This document shows positions 7,813-16,875 of a stretch of 60,810 nucleotides of DNA, piece by piece; position 1 is the first letter of the stretch, and each line of letters opens with the position of its first letter. A program made the position numbers and the translations under genes. Origin of the DNA: a virus; IMG/VR virus record IMGVR_UViG_3300009545_000007, positions 1 to 60,810 of that record; one strand, given 5' to 3'. Below the pieces are notes generated by a model that saw nothing but the letters and a program-made list of their open reading frames with translations, was not told the DNA's origin and did not search any database.

Positions 7813-10800
7813 ATGGCTGACGAGCAAAAAGTTTCTTACTCAGCCACCTTAGATATATCTAAGGCTGTTAAGTCTGCCAAAGAATTAGAAAAAACCCTTC
7901 AATCAGTAGCTAAAGTTATTGGCGGTGGCACTGGTGGCGGAGCCGCTCAGCAATCTAGCAGCCTAAAAAAGCAAGTCCAGGAACAGCTAAAAGCCAATCA
8001 AACCGTATCGGCCGCGCTAAAGCAAAATGACGACTACAGGCGGCAAATCAGCCAAAGAGCCGAACGCGATCAAAACCTTTCCCTTCGCAATAGCATCCAG
8101 CAAAAGAAGCAAGCGCTTGCCGAACAGACCAAGCTTGTTAAGAAAGCGGCACAAGAGGAAGTCCAGCAGGCGCAGTTTGTAGCCAAAACCCGCAAAACCC
8201 TTTTAGGCCAATCAGGGCAGCTTACCCAGCATAGTAACCGCCAATTCGGGCAACTGGCTGGTATTGGCTTGCAACTGGCAGGCCAGGGCATCATGCAAGC
8301 CGGGGCTTATGGCCGTCAACTTTACGGCTCCGGCATAAGCAGTTATCAAAACCTCAATAACCAGTATTCGATTAACCCAAACCTAACAGCGGCTAATCGC
8401 AATCTTACCCGTTCCCAACTCAGTTTAGGCAACCAGTTAAGTGGCTACCAGGCGTTTAAAACCAATGCTCAGGCGGCTATCAATAGCAGTCCATTTGCCG
8501 CACCCCTTGCCATAGGCGGGGATGTGTTAGGCGCAGCCGCGCCTGCTGTTGGTGGCATTACTCAAATGTTAGGGGCGCTCAAAACCGTCAACCCGAAAGC
8601 GGCTGAATCGGTTGGCGAGATGCTCTTAAAGGTTGGTGGCATTGCCGGAAAAGGCGGGGTACTTGGAGCGGCTGCGGTAGCAGGTGGCGTAGTTGGAATC
8701 AATGTAGGGAACGCGCTAAACAAGGCTATTAACCCCAATGCTAAGGAGCAAGATTGGGGTGATGTTCTAACCACCGTCAAGAAAACCATAGCTCTTGATG
8801 TGGGTGCCGCCACCGGCATGAATAAGCAGGTGGTGGGTGGGGTAGGTTCAATACTTGGGGCTACACCAAACAATCATTCCGATGTAGGCTCAGTATGGGC
8901 AGATATTTGGGGTGACGGTAAAGGCGCTGACGCTATCCGGCAAAGTAATGCCAAAAAGGATTCCACAAAAGCGGCGGCGGAGGCAGTAGCCAAACAAGCC
9001 ACTTCCGCAAATGAATTTAAAAAGGTTATCGCCAGCCCTCAATTCCAAATCCAGGCGGCTGGTATTCGGAATCAGATTTCCGATTTCAACTATGACAGTG
9101 CCCGCCAGGAACGATTAGCCCGCCGTGATTTCAGCCGTCAAAAAGCGGATATAGGGACTAGCCGCACTCGCGCCAAAGAAGATCGAGCTTTTCAGGTTGA
9201 AGGCTTTTCAATCCAATCCGGGCGTACTGACGAGGACTACGCCCGCAACCGTAAGCGTACCGAGGAAGATTACGCCCGCACTGTTCAAAAGAATGAGTTA
9301 CAGATTAGCCGGGTACGCCGCGATGCCTTAACCACCGCTACCCGCCAGAATCAAGATTTTGCCCGTTCCAGAGTCCGATTTGAACAGGACACCGCCCGCC
9401 AAACTGTAAGGCTTGAGCAGGATACTTCGCGTGACACTACCCGGCTTGCTCAGGATACGAGCCGCAGTTCATTACGTTTGACCGAAGATACCAACCGGGA
9501 AAAGACCCGTTCGGATGAGGATTACGCCCGCAGTAAGGCGGTGATGGCCCGTGATAATGCCCGAAGCGAACAAGATTTAAGCCGCAATTACCAGCAAAGT
9601 TTACTCTCGATTGTGGCACCGGGCCTTACTTCTTCCAAAGGCTATCAGATAGCCAAACTTCAAAGCGACTTCAAGCGGGAAAGTACCCGTATGCGCGAAG
9701 ATCAGGCGCAGGCCGGGCAGGACTTAGAGCGCGGTAGATCACGTAATCTGGAAGATATAGGCCGCGAACAGCAGCGTGGTAGCGAGGATATAGCCAGGGG
9801 TCAACAACGTGGTAGCGAGGACATAGGCCGCTCTTACACACGTGGGCAAGAGGACATAGCCAGGGGTAGCCAGCGTTTTGGTGAGGATACCAACCGCGAA
9901 CAAAGCCGTGCCTCTCAAGACCTAGCCAAACAAACTACCGATGCCCTTACTGATTCCTTTATCAGCGCTAAAGAGGCCGAAATCGAGCATACCCGCGCCA
10001 TCCAAGATCAGGACCGCGAATATGCGCGGGCAAAACAAGATTTGCAGCGGGAAGAAACTCAAGCGGCCAGAGAGTACACCCGTACCGTTGAAGATTTAGA
10101 CAAGGCAACTAAGCGCCTAACCGAGGATTTCACCGAAACCCTAACCGACATTCAACACGCCCGCGAAACCTTTGCTCGTGATACGAACCTGCAATTAACC
10201 CAAATGGGTATTGATTTAGCCGATAAGACGGGTTCCAACAAGAACTACACAGCAGATGAAGTCTCAAACGCGGCGGGGCTTGGCAAGGTAAACAGCGCTA
10301 ACCCGAATAGTACCGATAATGGCGGCGATTATGCTTCCGGCCTTGCAAAACACCTTTTAGGCCAATTTGCTACCGGCACCGACTATGTGCAACAAACCGG
10401 GCCATACGTGTTGCATCGTGGCGAGGCTGTCATTACTGCGGCTCAAAACCAGGCAGGCGCTAATCAGGCGGTAGCGGGTGGCGCTAATGCTGCGCAACTT
10501 AACCCTAACTCGCCGTGGCAAACCTTCATGCGGCAAATGGCTGGTGGTACGTTCGGGCAATCGGCCGGGGGCGCATCCAGTAATAGCGGCTTCGATCTAG
10601 GCGCTATCCAAAACAGCGCGGCAAGTAGCGCGGCTGGAATGTTGGGTGGTTTGGCGGGCGGTGGCGACACTAACGGGGCTGTTCACGACCAGGCATGGTA
10701 CACCGCGCAATCAAGTGCCGCGTGGCAAAAGCATAACGCTGACCTGGTAGCCAACATCCAATCACAAGCGCCCGGGAGTGAAGCAACCGCAGGGTGGCGC

Positions 10801-11172
10801 AATCAGATGTTAGCTCAATTCCAGATGTACAACAATGGTGGCGGTGGGTTAGCGGGGATGGCTAGCGGTGCTAGTGGCGGGGCTTTTAGCAATCCCTACA
10901 CCTCCGGCAGCTTGGGCGGTAGTGGTTTGTCTAACGGTTCCCTTGAGGGTAGCGGCCCTAATTGGATGGACAGTCTGCCCTCAGTTATCCAGCTAAAGCG
11001 GCAAGGCTATCACCCACCAATGAGGGGCGGTGGGGGCGGTGGGCTTAACTATAACCCTACTTACAATATTAACGGTGGCGGTTCTATGCACCCTCAAATC
11101 AGGCAAGAAATAGACAGGCACAAAACTGCGCTTAATGGCATTATGGGCGGTCTTACCGGGAGTGTGTATTAA
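7813..11172 (+). CDS. Tail tape measure protein
   Basis: 1119 aa. The start 'MADEQKVSYSATLDISKAVKSAK' is typical of tape measure proteins. Residues 1-110 are coiled coil, and about 140-300 contain Gly/Ala-rich hydrophobic stretches (possible membrane-inserting part). Residues 430-830 are an unusually regular array of short charged repeats of the kind 'RxxEDxxR'. The C-terminus is Gly/Asn-rich with a 'VLHRGEAVITAAQNQ' motif common in tape measure C-termini. At about 0.15 nm per residue it would fit a tail near 165 nm. No lytic transglycosylase or peptidase motif was seen. No Shine-Dalgarno sequence precedes the ATG. Confidence 0.85.
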   Translation: MADEQKVSYSATLDISKAVKSAKELEKTLQSVAKVIGGGTGGGAAQQSSSLKKQVQEQLKANQTVSAALKQNDDYRRQISQRAERDQNLSLRNSIQQKKQALAEQTKLVKKAAQEEVQQAQFVAKTRKTLLGQSGQLTQHSNRQFGQLAGIGLQLAGQGIMQAGAYGRQLYGSGISSYQNLNNQYSINPNLTAANRNLTRSQLSLGNQLSGYQAFKTNAQAAINSSPFAAPLAIGGDVLGAAAPAVGGITQMLGALKTVNPKAAESVGEMLLKVGGIAGKGGVLGAAAVAGGVVGINVGNALNKAINPNAKEQDWGDVLTTVKKTIALDVGAATGMNKQVVGGVGSILGATPNNHSDVGSVWADIWGDGKGADAIRQSNAKKDSTKAAAEAVAKQATSANEFKKVIASPQFQIQAAGIRNQISDFNYDSARQERLARRDFSRQKADIGTSRTRAKEDRAFQVEGFSIQSGRTDEDYARNRKRTEEDYARTVQKNELQISRVRRDALTTATRQNQDFARSRVRFEQDTARQTVRLEQDTSRDTTRLAQDTSRSSLRLTEDTNREKTRSDEDYARSKAVMARDNARSEQDLSRNYQQSLLSIVAPGLTSSKGYQIAKLQSDFKRESTRMREDQAQAGQDLERGRSRNLEDIGREQQRGSEDIARGQQRGSEDIGRSYTRGQEDIARGSQRFGEDTNREQSRASQDLAKQTTDALTDSFISAKEAEIEHTRAIQDQDREYARAKQDLQREETQAAREYTRTVEDLDKATKRLTEDFTETLTDIQHARETFARDTNLQLTQMGIDLADKTGSNKNYTADEVSNAAGLGKVNSANPNSTDNGGDYASGLAKHLLGQFATGTDYVQQTGPYVLHRGEAVITAAQNQAGANQAVAGGANAAQLNPNSPWQTFMRQMAGGTFGQSAGGASSNSGFDLGAIQNSAASSAAGMLGGLAGGGDTNGAVHDQAWYTAQSSAAWQKHNADLVANIQSQAPGSEATAGWRNQMLAQFQMYNNGGGGLAGMASGASGGAFSNPYTSGSLGGSGLSNGSLEGSGPNWMDSLPSVIQLKRQGYHPPMRGGGGGGLNYNPTYNINGGGSMHPQIRQEIDRHKTALNGIMGGLTGSVY

Positions 11173-11180
11173 AGGAGAAA

Positions 11181-11639
11181 ATGATGAGCAAGGAATTAGA
11201 CGCAAAAATAGAAGCATTGGAAAAAGAAGTAGCGCAATTAAAGCGGATAAAAGAGCTTGAGGGCGAATTGGCAGAACTGAAAAAGGAAACCAAGCAAGAG
11301 GGTTGCCAGTACCATCACCACTTTTACCCCTGGTATCAAGCTTGGTATCCGGTTTACCCGCAGCCTGTACCAACTTGGGAACCCTACAAAGTTACTTGGA
11401 CTAACCAAGGCGGCACTACCACGATTAGAACTGACACCCTAAAGAGCAAAGGACATACCTTAAAACTAGATGAAAACCCTATGGATAATGCGATATATGC
11501 ATCGAATAGTACATCTGGTGTCAGCGTTATAGGGACTAATGTTGGCTTAAGTAACGCTAAAGGGTTATTTGTTAATACCGATGCCGCATCAAGAGGTTTG
11601 GGTGTGTCAGTCAACAAAACATTCGACGGGATTTACTAA
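11181..11639 (+). CDS. Hypothetical tail-associated protein with coiled coil
   Basis: 152 aa. Residues 1-40 are a heptad coiled coil ('LDAKIEALEKEVAQLKRIKEL'), then an aromatic, proline-rich linker ('YHHHFYPWYQAWYPVYPQP') and a Gly/Ser/Asn-rich beta region like fibre proteins. AAAGGAG stands 7 nt before the tandem ATGATG. It follows the tape measure and may be a trimeric tail tip or fibre-attachment component. The His/Tyr/Trp-rich linker is unusual and could bind metal. Confidence 0.45.
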   Translation: MMSKELDAKIEALEKEVAQLKRIKELEGELAELKKETKQEGCQYHHHFYPWYQAWYPVYPQPVPTWEPYKVTWTNQGGTTTIRTDTLKSKGHTLKLDENPMDNAIYASNSTSGVSVIGTNVGLSNAKGLFVNTDAASRGLGVSVNKTFDGIY

Positions 11640-12043
11640 TGTCCATCACACCATCCAGCCTTCAAGCATACTCGATTAGCCGTGACAACGGTTCAACCTG
11701 GCTTAACTTTCCCAAGTTACCGACTAGCCGTGACCCGCAGCCTATGTCGGCTTTTGCGCAACGGGTAAACGCCACTAAACAGGTTGGTATGTTTTGGAAT
11801 CTTGAACTCACTTGGGGGCTAATGACTCCGGCGTGGTACTACCAAACGGATTCAATGTATAGCCCGGCAAATCAAGAGATTTTGCTTAATTACCTGACTG
11901 ACAGCCTCAACTCAGATGGTACGCCAATATGGGTGTATGCGCCTGCGGTTTGGGCTGAACCGCCCCGTTCAAGGCGGCAAGCTTCGCTATTTTATGATGT
12001 TGTGGTGCCTTTTACTTTAGTGGAGTGGTATTTACCAAGCTAA
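11639..12043 (+). CDS. Putative distal tail protein-like
   Basis: 134 aa, start overlapping the previous stop (TAATG). Beta-rich with 'ISRDNGSTWLNFPKLPTSRD', 'WYYQTDSMY' and 'LFYDVVVPFTLVEWYLP'. These resemble small tail tip proteins that sit between the tape measure and the tail hub. No definite family; assigned by order and composition. Confidence 0.4.
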   Translation: MSITPSSLQAYSISRDNGSTWLNFPKLPTSRDPQPMSAFAQRVNATKQVGMFWNLELTWGLMTPAWYYQTDSMYSPANQEILLNYLTDSLNSDGTPIWVYAPAVWAEPPRSRRQASLFYDVVVPFTLVEWYLPS

Positions 12044-12339
12044 TGAGGATAGATATTCCATTCGAGGTAAAACGCGGGACTATTGCGATAGCTACCTGCT
12101 TAATCATAGGGGTGCTGGTAATCGCCTTTTCACTTTGGGTTGTGTACGGGCCTAAAGCGGTAGCGCCTAGTTACCAACCAGTGCCAACCGTCACGCCACA
12201 GGATTACTACTATTATCTGGTAAACCCACAAGATTACTACGATGGTAAGTGCTTGATAGTAAGTCAGGGTGCAGCACCGGAAGCTTACGCGGCACATCCG
12301 GGGATTAAACAGTGTGAATTTAAGACCGTAGCGCCTTAG
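12043..12339 (+). CDS. Small membrane protein in the tail module
   Basis: 98 aa, ATG overlapping the previous TAA. One membrane helix at about residues 12-35 ('GTIAIATCLIIGVLVIAFSLWVV') follows a short charged N-terminus. The tail is Tyr-rich with a duplicated 'QDYYYY/QDYYDG' element and two cysteines. It could be an inner-membrane spanin-like or receptor-interference protein, but location among tail tip genes gives no firm role. Confidence 0.4.
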   Translation: MRIDIPFEVKRGTIAIATCLIIGVLVIAFSLWVVYGPKAVAPSYQPVPTVTPQDYYYYLVNPQDYYDGKCLIVSQGAAPEAYAAHPGIKQCEFKTVAP

Positions 12340-12387
12340 CTACATTCGGCCTTAGTGCCGTCTTACACGATTAAATGGGGCTTTTCG

Positions 12388-12404
12388 CCTCTCGCACGAA
12401 ACGG
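12388..12404 (+). promoter_or_regulatory. Shared GCACGAAA box before the tail tip gene
   Basis: CCTCTCGCACGAAACGGG matches the leaders of the capsid and tail tube genes over CTCGCACGAAA. It provides the purine-rich ribosome binding site for the GTG at 12413. A small hairpin CGGC/GCCG lies upstream at about 12347. Confidence 0.45.
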
Positions 12405-12412
12405 GATAACTT

Positions 12413-14257
12413 GTGACTTATTCGCTTAATACTGCAAACCGCATAGGGGTTCGTTATTGGGCTGTTCTGGACATCGGCACCCAATACAACTTTGAATATG
12501 ATGATGATGAGCCAGGCGGCTATGTGCTGTCAGATTCAACCATCCTCGGCACCGTGACAGGCGTTCCTAAACTTGGCTCAGCCATGTATATGGCTTTCGT
12601 GAATGAGGAAGTCAACGCCACGTGGTTTGGCTCTACCGATACTCCTACCGATTGGGGCGATGGTGGCGGGGGTGGCATGACCCATACCTATAGCGCGGTT
12701 GGTAGCTATTGGGTGAGCATTGGAAGCCCCGCGCAGGCAGTACGCCGCATAGTTGTGATTTATCGAACAAAGCCCGAGGGCGAGTACAGCCCTGGTAATA
12801 TCTCTTACCCGATTGAAATTGACCGATCCACCGAGGGCAATATTAATACCGGGTTTTCCTTGAAATGTACCCTACACCTTGATAGCTTATCAGAATTGGA
12901 AGCTACTTACGGCGTGCTTTACAACCGCACAATGGTTGGCATCTTCTGCCAGGAGTACCGCAACGGTGAAGCTTTCGGCAATATCACGCTGGTAACGGGC
13001 GGGTGGATTGAAAGCCCCTCGATAGCCAAAGAAGCAGGGCAAAGAACCATTCAATTCATTTGCTACGGTCCTAACTACTGGCTGTTAAACCAGTATAACC
13101 GCGAGATGTATTTTATTGACCCTACCGTGATGAAACAAGCTTTTGCGCTGGATGGGGCCAATCAGTTTAAGGGGAACGACGCCCTTAATTACGACATTCT
13201 AGGCTCGGGCTACGTGCCTAACCACTTCCTCAAGTGCGATTGCACTATCTGCGCTATGCACCTTTTGGGCCACGTGCGAGTATACGCCTCGGCTGGTGAT
13301 ACACCCGGCACCGCCATCAACCCATCACTTCAAGGACCGTCCGAAGTAACCGCCTACGGCACTATAGGCCAGTTTTGGGATGTGGATGTGGATAGTGATT
13401 TTGACGAAAACGCCGGGGTAGATAGCGCGGGCTTCACCGATTACAGCATCAACAACGGGCAGTTGCTATCTAATGTCAAGCAGACCATAGATAACGAAGG
13501 CTACCGCTATTATGACCGGCACGACCTAAAACAGCGTTACGAACGCCGCCCGTACTACCTTAACACCCCAAGAACGCCTGTAATGGATATTACCGACATT
13601 ACCAAGCTTCTGTCAGGCTATCCCGATAGCTATAGGCCCACTCGCAGCCAACAGAAGAACGTCAAAGCCGTGATCGTGGAAAAACCACCGCTTGCGGTAA
13701 TTTCAGATGCAAATCAAGCCACTGGCGGGTGGCACGTCACATTTTCAGCTTTGGGGCTGGTGTGCGCTCAAAACGGTAGTGACCCAACCACTCAAAAGTG
13801 TGGTAGTCCAAACGATGTAGATATGCAAACTGCGCTTTGGAATGTTTGGAATGAAGCGCTCCAAGCTGGCACATTTGGCGGTAACTCACAAATCTTTGAC
13901 CCGCTAAACCAAAGCCTTAACACTTCCGGCACTGACCCGTTCTATGCCATCTATCCAAACCCGGTGCGCTCTTTTGGGCAAACCATTGGGCCACTCAAGT
14001 ACATCTTTACCTTGAGTCCGCAAGATTACGCGCAAGGTCGAGACAAAGAAGAACGGGCAAGCTGGACAATAACCGTACCCATTGGGCAGGTGCTAGGGCC
14101 GGGGCTTGGTGACACTATCACGATTACCGATGCTACCACCGAGCTTAATTATGACTGGACGGCTAAAAGCTTTGATGTAGTAGGCCAGAGGATGATGCTA
14201 GACAAAGACAGGCTATTGCAGGTTTTACAGGTGATCGAGTGTGACCCAGATGAATAG
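12413..14257 (+). CDS. Tail tip / baseplate hub-like protein
   Basis: 614 aa, GTG start. Large, beta-rich and aromatic. Residues 130-270 contain 'ISYPIEIDRSTEGNINTGFSLKCTL' and 'LVTGGWIESPSIAKEAGQRTIQF', resembling hub proteins that close the tail tube. The C-terminus ('WTITVPIGQVLGPGLGDTITITDATTELNYDWTAKSF') looks like the last domain of tail-associated hub proteins. A region with several Cys ('CDCTICAMHLLG', about 280) is unusual. It stands after the distal tail candidate and before fibre genes, as expected. Confidence 0.5.
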   Translation: MTYSLNTANRIGVRYWAVLDIGTQYNFEYDDDEPGGYVLSDSTILGTVTGVPKLGSAMYMAFVNEEVNATWFGSTDTPTDWGDGGGGGMTHTYSAVGSYWVSIGSPAQAVRRIVVIYRTKPEGEYSPGNISYPIEIDRSTEGNINTGFSLKCTLHLDSLSELEATYGVLYNRTMVGIFCQEYRNGEAFGNITLVTGGWIESPSIAKEAGQRTIQFICYGPNYWLLNQYNREMYFIDPTVMKQAFALDGANQFKGNDALNYDILGSGYVPNHFLKCDCTICAMHLLGHVRVYASAGDTPGTAINPSLQGPSEVTAYGTIGQFWDVDVDSDFDENAGVDSAGFTDYSINNGQLLSNVKQTIDNEGYRYYDRHDLKQRYERRPYYLNTPRTPVMDITDITKLLSGYPDSYRPTRSQQKNVKAVIVEKPPLAVISDANQATGGWHVTFSALGLVCAQNGSDPTTQKCGSPNDVDMQTALWNVWNEALQAGTFGGNSQIFDPLNQSLNTSGTDPFYAIYPNPVRSFGQTIGPLKYIFTLSPQDYAQGRDKEERASWTITVPIGQVLGPGLGDTITITDATTELNYDWTAKSFDVVGQRMMLDKDRLLQVLQVIECDPDE

Positions 14258-14309
14258 GAGAGAGGATGTGCAAGGTGGGCCGATTGATTACGGCTGCTAT
14301 TTGCAACTA

Positions 14310-14510
14310 GCGCGGGTGAGGATTCGAACCTCGTACCTTTTTGCTATGGGCTTATTAGCTAGCCAGCCCCGCCGCGTGTCTATCCACGCCGCCGCCTTGT
14401 ACAAAAGAATTATATCACAAATAGAAAAGCGCGAAGTGCCCTGTGTCGAACAGGCGCGCATCCATCCCGTAGCTATTCGGGGGTTCTGACAAATCGCGCA
14501 AGGAAATTAT
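14310..14510 (-). other. tRNA-like sequences in a 260-nt gap (degenerate)
   Basis: 14258-14517 holds no convincing gene. On the minus strand, GAGG-TTCGAAT-CCTC (around 14320-14335) is a perfect tRNA T-arm, and upstream GTGGATAGACACGC matches the D-arm region of leucine tRNAs. The acceptor halves do not pair well and the anticodon arm is unclear. A second T-arm-like CCTG-TTCGACA-CAGG lies near 14443-14457, with GCGCGA/TCGCGC capable of pairing as an acceptor. These look like decayed tRNA genes or a fragment acquired from a tRNA locus. Confidence 0.3.
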
Positions 14511-14517
14511 AGCATAG

Positions 14518-15546
14518 ATGGCAATTAAAACCGAAAAACTAAAGATAGCCTACTTTGGCGGCGGTCCTGGTAGCGGCCCAGTGTTTCGAGCGCTGGCTTT
14601 GTGGAAAGCTATCCAGCGTTCGGGCATGGCAGACAAGATAGACTTTAGGGCAACGGTGTTTTGCCCTGGTTACACTCACCTGCTAGGTAAATGGGGTGTG
14701 CCTTGCTTTCCCGAACATATAGTTTTTCAAAACACCTTCCCACGCCCTGAACAGGCTTTGCAGCACCTGTTCAAGCACTTTAACCCTGACGTGTTTATTA
14801 GCAGCTACATCATTAAGCATGTGCAGGAACAGCTTGACGCAATGGACGTGGTTAGTCACAAAAACGATGGTAAGTGCAAAGCGTGGCTACTCATGCGTGA
14901 CGTGGCTCCTGATACCTATAGCTGGCTAAAGAAGTGGGATTATGACCCTACTTTGTGGCAGGGTATTTTCACGATTGAACCAACCGCCTATGAGGAATTG
15001 AAAGCAGCCTGCTACCCATCGACCATCAAAACCATCCACCCGGTTAATCCGGTGATTTCGGTATGGCCGGATGAGCTTTTGCCAGCAGATGAGGCCAGGG
15101 CCGCGCTGTTAAAGCTTGGTGGTATCAGGGACTACGGACGGCCACTTGCGCTGGTGGCGCACAACGGACAATCAGGGCAAGAAATGGTAAAGATTAGCCA
15201 GAAACTTGGCAAGGTGTTGGGTAGCCTAAAGCAGCATACCCAAAATGTGTTCTTGTCTCAAAACCACTTTTCTAACGGCCTTTACCTTGAAAAGCCTGTA
15301 GCGCTCTATTTTGGAGGGGTTGATACTCTGGTGGCCGCGCCCGGACCTAATATGTTTTGGGAATGGCAGATGCTTGCAGCCTCACGCCCTAACACTAAAG
15401 CGGCGTGGTTCCCTCAAGCCAGGGACTATGACCCGCAAGAGCTAAGGGTGACTCGCTACAGTCAAGATGGCGGTTACTTTGCAGGTAAACCGTTTGTGAA
15501 TGGGGCCGACCAGATTATAGCCAGAGTTACGGAGGGGTTGGTATGA
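14518..15546 (+). CDS. GT-B fold glycosyltransferase-like protein (MurG-like)
   Basis: 342 aa. The N-terminus 'IAYFGGGPGSGPVFRALALWKAI' has the glycine-rich loop of MurG-type GT-B enzymes, though the usual GH after the loop is replaced by GP. The C-terminal half has 'LVAAPGPNMFWEWQMLAA', matching the sugar-nucleotide binding motif around a conserved Glu. Enzymes of this type transfer sugars from UDP or similar donors. Lying between the tail hub and fibre genes, it may glycosylate fibre or tail proteins, or modify the host surface. Overlaps the fibre gene by 4 nt, so co-translated with it. Confidence 0.6.
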   Translation: MAIKTEKLKIAYFGGGPGSGPVFRALALWKAIQRSGMADKIDFRATVFCPGYTHLLGKWGVPCFPEHIVFQNTFPRPEQALQHLFKHFNPDVFISSYIIKHVQEQLDAMDVVSHKNDGKCKAWLLMRDVAPDTYSWLKKWDYDPTLWQGIFTIEPTAYEELKAACYPSTIKTIHPVNPVISVWPDELLPADEARAALLKLGGIRDYGRPLALVAHNGQSGQEMVKISQKLGKVLGSLKQHTQNVFLSQNHFSNGLYLEKPVALYFGGVDTLVAAPGPNMFWEWQMLAASRPNTKAAWFPQARDYDPQELRVTRYSQDGGYFAGKPFVNGADQIIARVTEGLV

Positions 15547-16868
15547 GGAAATCGGCAACCTCCGGGGTATTCTCGCCAATCGGCCCGGATGATAGCCTCC
15601 TAAAGCCCTACGCGGTGTCAATGGGGCAAAACATTGGGGATGCTCGGGATAGGGCCGCGCCTATCGTGGTTAAAGCGGGCAATGTGCAAGGACAACTGCA
15701 AGTGCCAGGGCTAAAGGGCAAGGTATGGGGCCAGCGGCCTTTGCCGGGGGGCGGTTCCACGGCCATTATGTTCTACATGGAAACCGACGAGAACAATAAC
15801 CCAAAGCAACCAGGAGCGGAAGATTTACAGGTTGGTGATTCAATACTACTCCAGGCCAATACCGATAGTAACCCGGTAACGTGGCGCTACGATATGCGTG
15901 CCAGCCAGGGCTCAAACTATAGCGGCTATGACATTGAAACCAGCCCGTGTTCTAACCCTAATGGTAGCGTGTGTTGGGGTGAGGAATTTCCTTGCCCCGG
16001 TTTCCCTACGCATACCTATGTGCCGGGTGATAGCCCCTTCGGGCAGGTAAATACTACCGGGGGTAATCACGGCCACCAGAATAGCGCTTTGAGAACCGCT
16101 AACCCGCCTGTTACGCCTGACGACGCTTTCATGTGGCAGTCAACTGACAATAATATAACTTACCGTTGGGATAACACCGCCACCAAATGGTTTGTTCAAT
16201 CGGGCCGCACGAGTGGTACTTTTGTGGTGCGGCAATGTTCGGTAGACATAGATGCGGGGCAAGTTTGTGCGGAAAGCGGCACCGATGCGGTGGTACTGGC
16301 TGATAACACTACACTAGCCCAATTCGGCAAAGTGATAGGGATAGCGACGGAAAGCCGTACCGCAGGGCAGTTCATTGTCATACAGGAAAGCGGGGATAAG
16401 CAGCAAACCAACTTTTTTACCACCAATGCCAAGCTTTACCTTGATACGGCGGGCGGCTTAACCACCACCCCGCCAACCTTGAATGGTAGCGGATCGCAGC
16501 TTATCTTCCAGCAAATAGCGATTGCCAAGCAGGGCTATATAACCATCCGGCTTGGTACGCCTATCCTGACTCTGGCAACCCCTACTACTACGCCGGTGAT
16601 TATCCCCTCGGCTGGTGGGGATGGGCTTGAGGTTGGAGTACCACCGGGCTCTAGTTTCGCGGCTGATTTTGGGGATGGGGCAAGCACTACTTATACGCTC
16701 ACACATGGGTTAGGTACTCTGGACATTCTGGTTAAAGTACGCGCTACGGCCGCACCTTATGCAGATGTCGAGGTGGATGTGGAACGGCCCGACACAAACA
16801 ACGTGACACTAGGGGTTAATCCTGCTCCGGCAACTAACGCGCTTAGAGTAATGATACAAAAGTTATAG
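15543..16868 (+). CDS. Tail fibre / tail tip structural protein
   Basis: 441 aa. A Pro/Gly-rich N-terminal region carries 'GNVQGQLQVPGLKGKVWGQRPLPGG'. A Cys-containing middle (about 140-170) is followed by a beta domain at 235-285 like the DUF2190 capsid/fibre module. The C-terminal 65 residues, 'FGDGASTTYTLTHGLGTLDIL...VTLGVNPAPATNALRVMI', are a common phage fibre beta-domain. Overlaps the glycosyltransferase-like gene (ATGA). Likely the base of the fibre whose distal part is the next gene. Confidence 0.6.
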   Translation: MRKSATSGVFSPIGPDDSLLKPYAVSMGQNIGDARDRAAPIVVKAGNVQGQLQVPGLKGKVWGQRPLPGGGSTAIMFYMETDENNNPKQPGAEDLQVGDSILLQANTDSNPVTWRYDMRASQGSNYSGYDIETSPCSNPNGSVCWGEEFPCPGFPTHTYVPGDSPFGQVNTTGGNHGHQNSALRTANPPVTPDDAFMWQSTDNNITYRWDNTATKWFVQSGRTSGTFVVRQCSVDIDAGQVCAESGTDAVVLADNTTLAQFGKVIGIATESRTAGQFIVIQESGDKQQTNFFTTNAKLYLDTAGGLTTTPPTLNGSGSQLIFQQIAIAKQGYITIRLGTPILTLATPTTTPVIIPSAGGDGLEVGVPPGSSFAADFGDGASTTYTLTHGLGTLDILVKVRATAAPYADVEVDVERPDTNNVTLGVNPAPATNALRVMIQKL

Positions 16869-16875
16869 GGGCAAC

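Noticed and set aside
14241-14489. 82-codon rightward reading frame overlapping the tail tip stop
   Set aside because: Its DNA is antisense to the tRNA-like sequences, it has no ribosome binding site, and the protein composition (mixed Cys/Arg/Leu) looks random.
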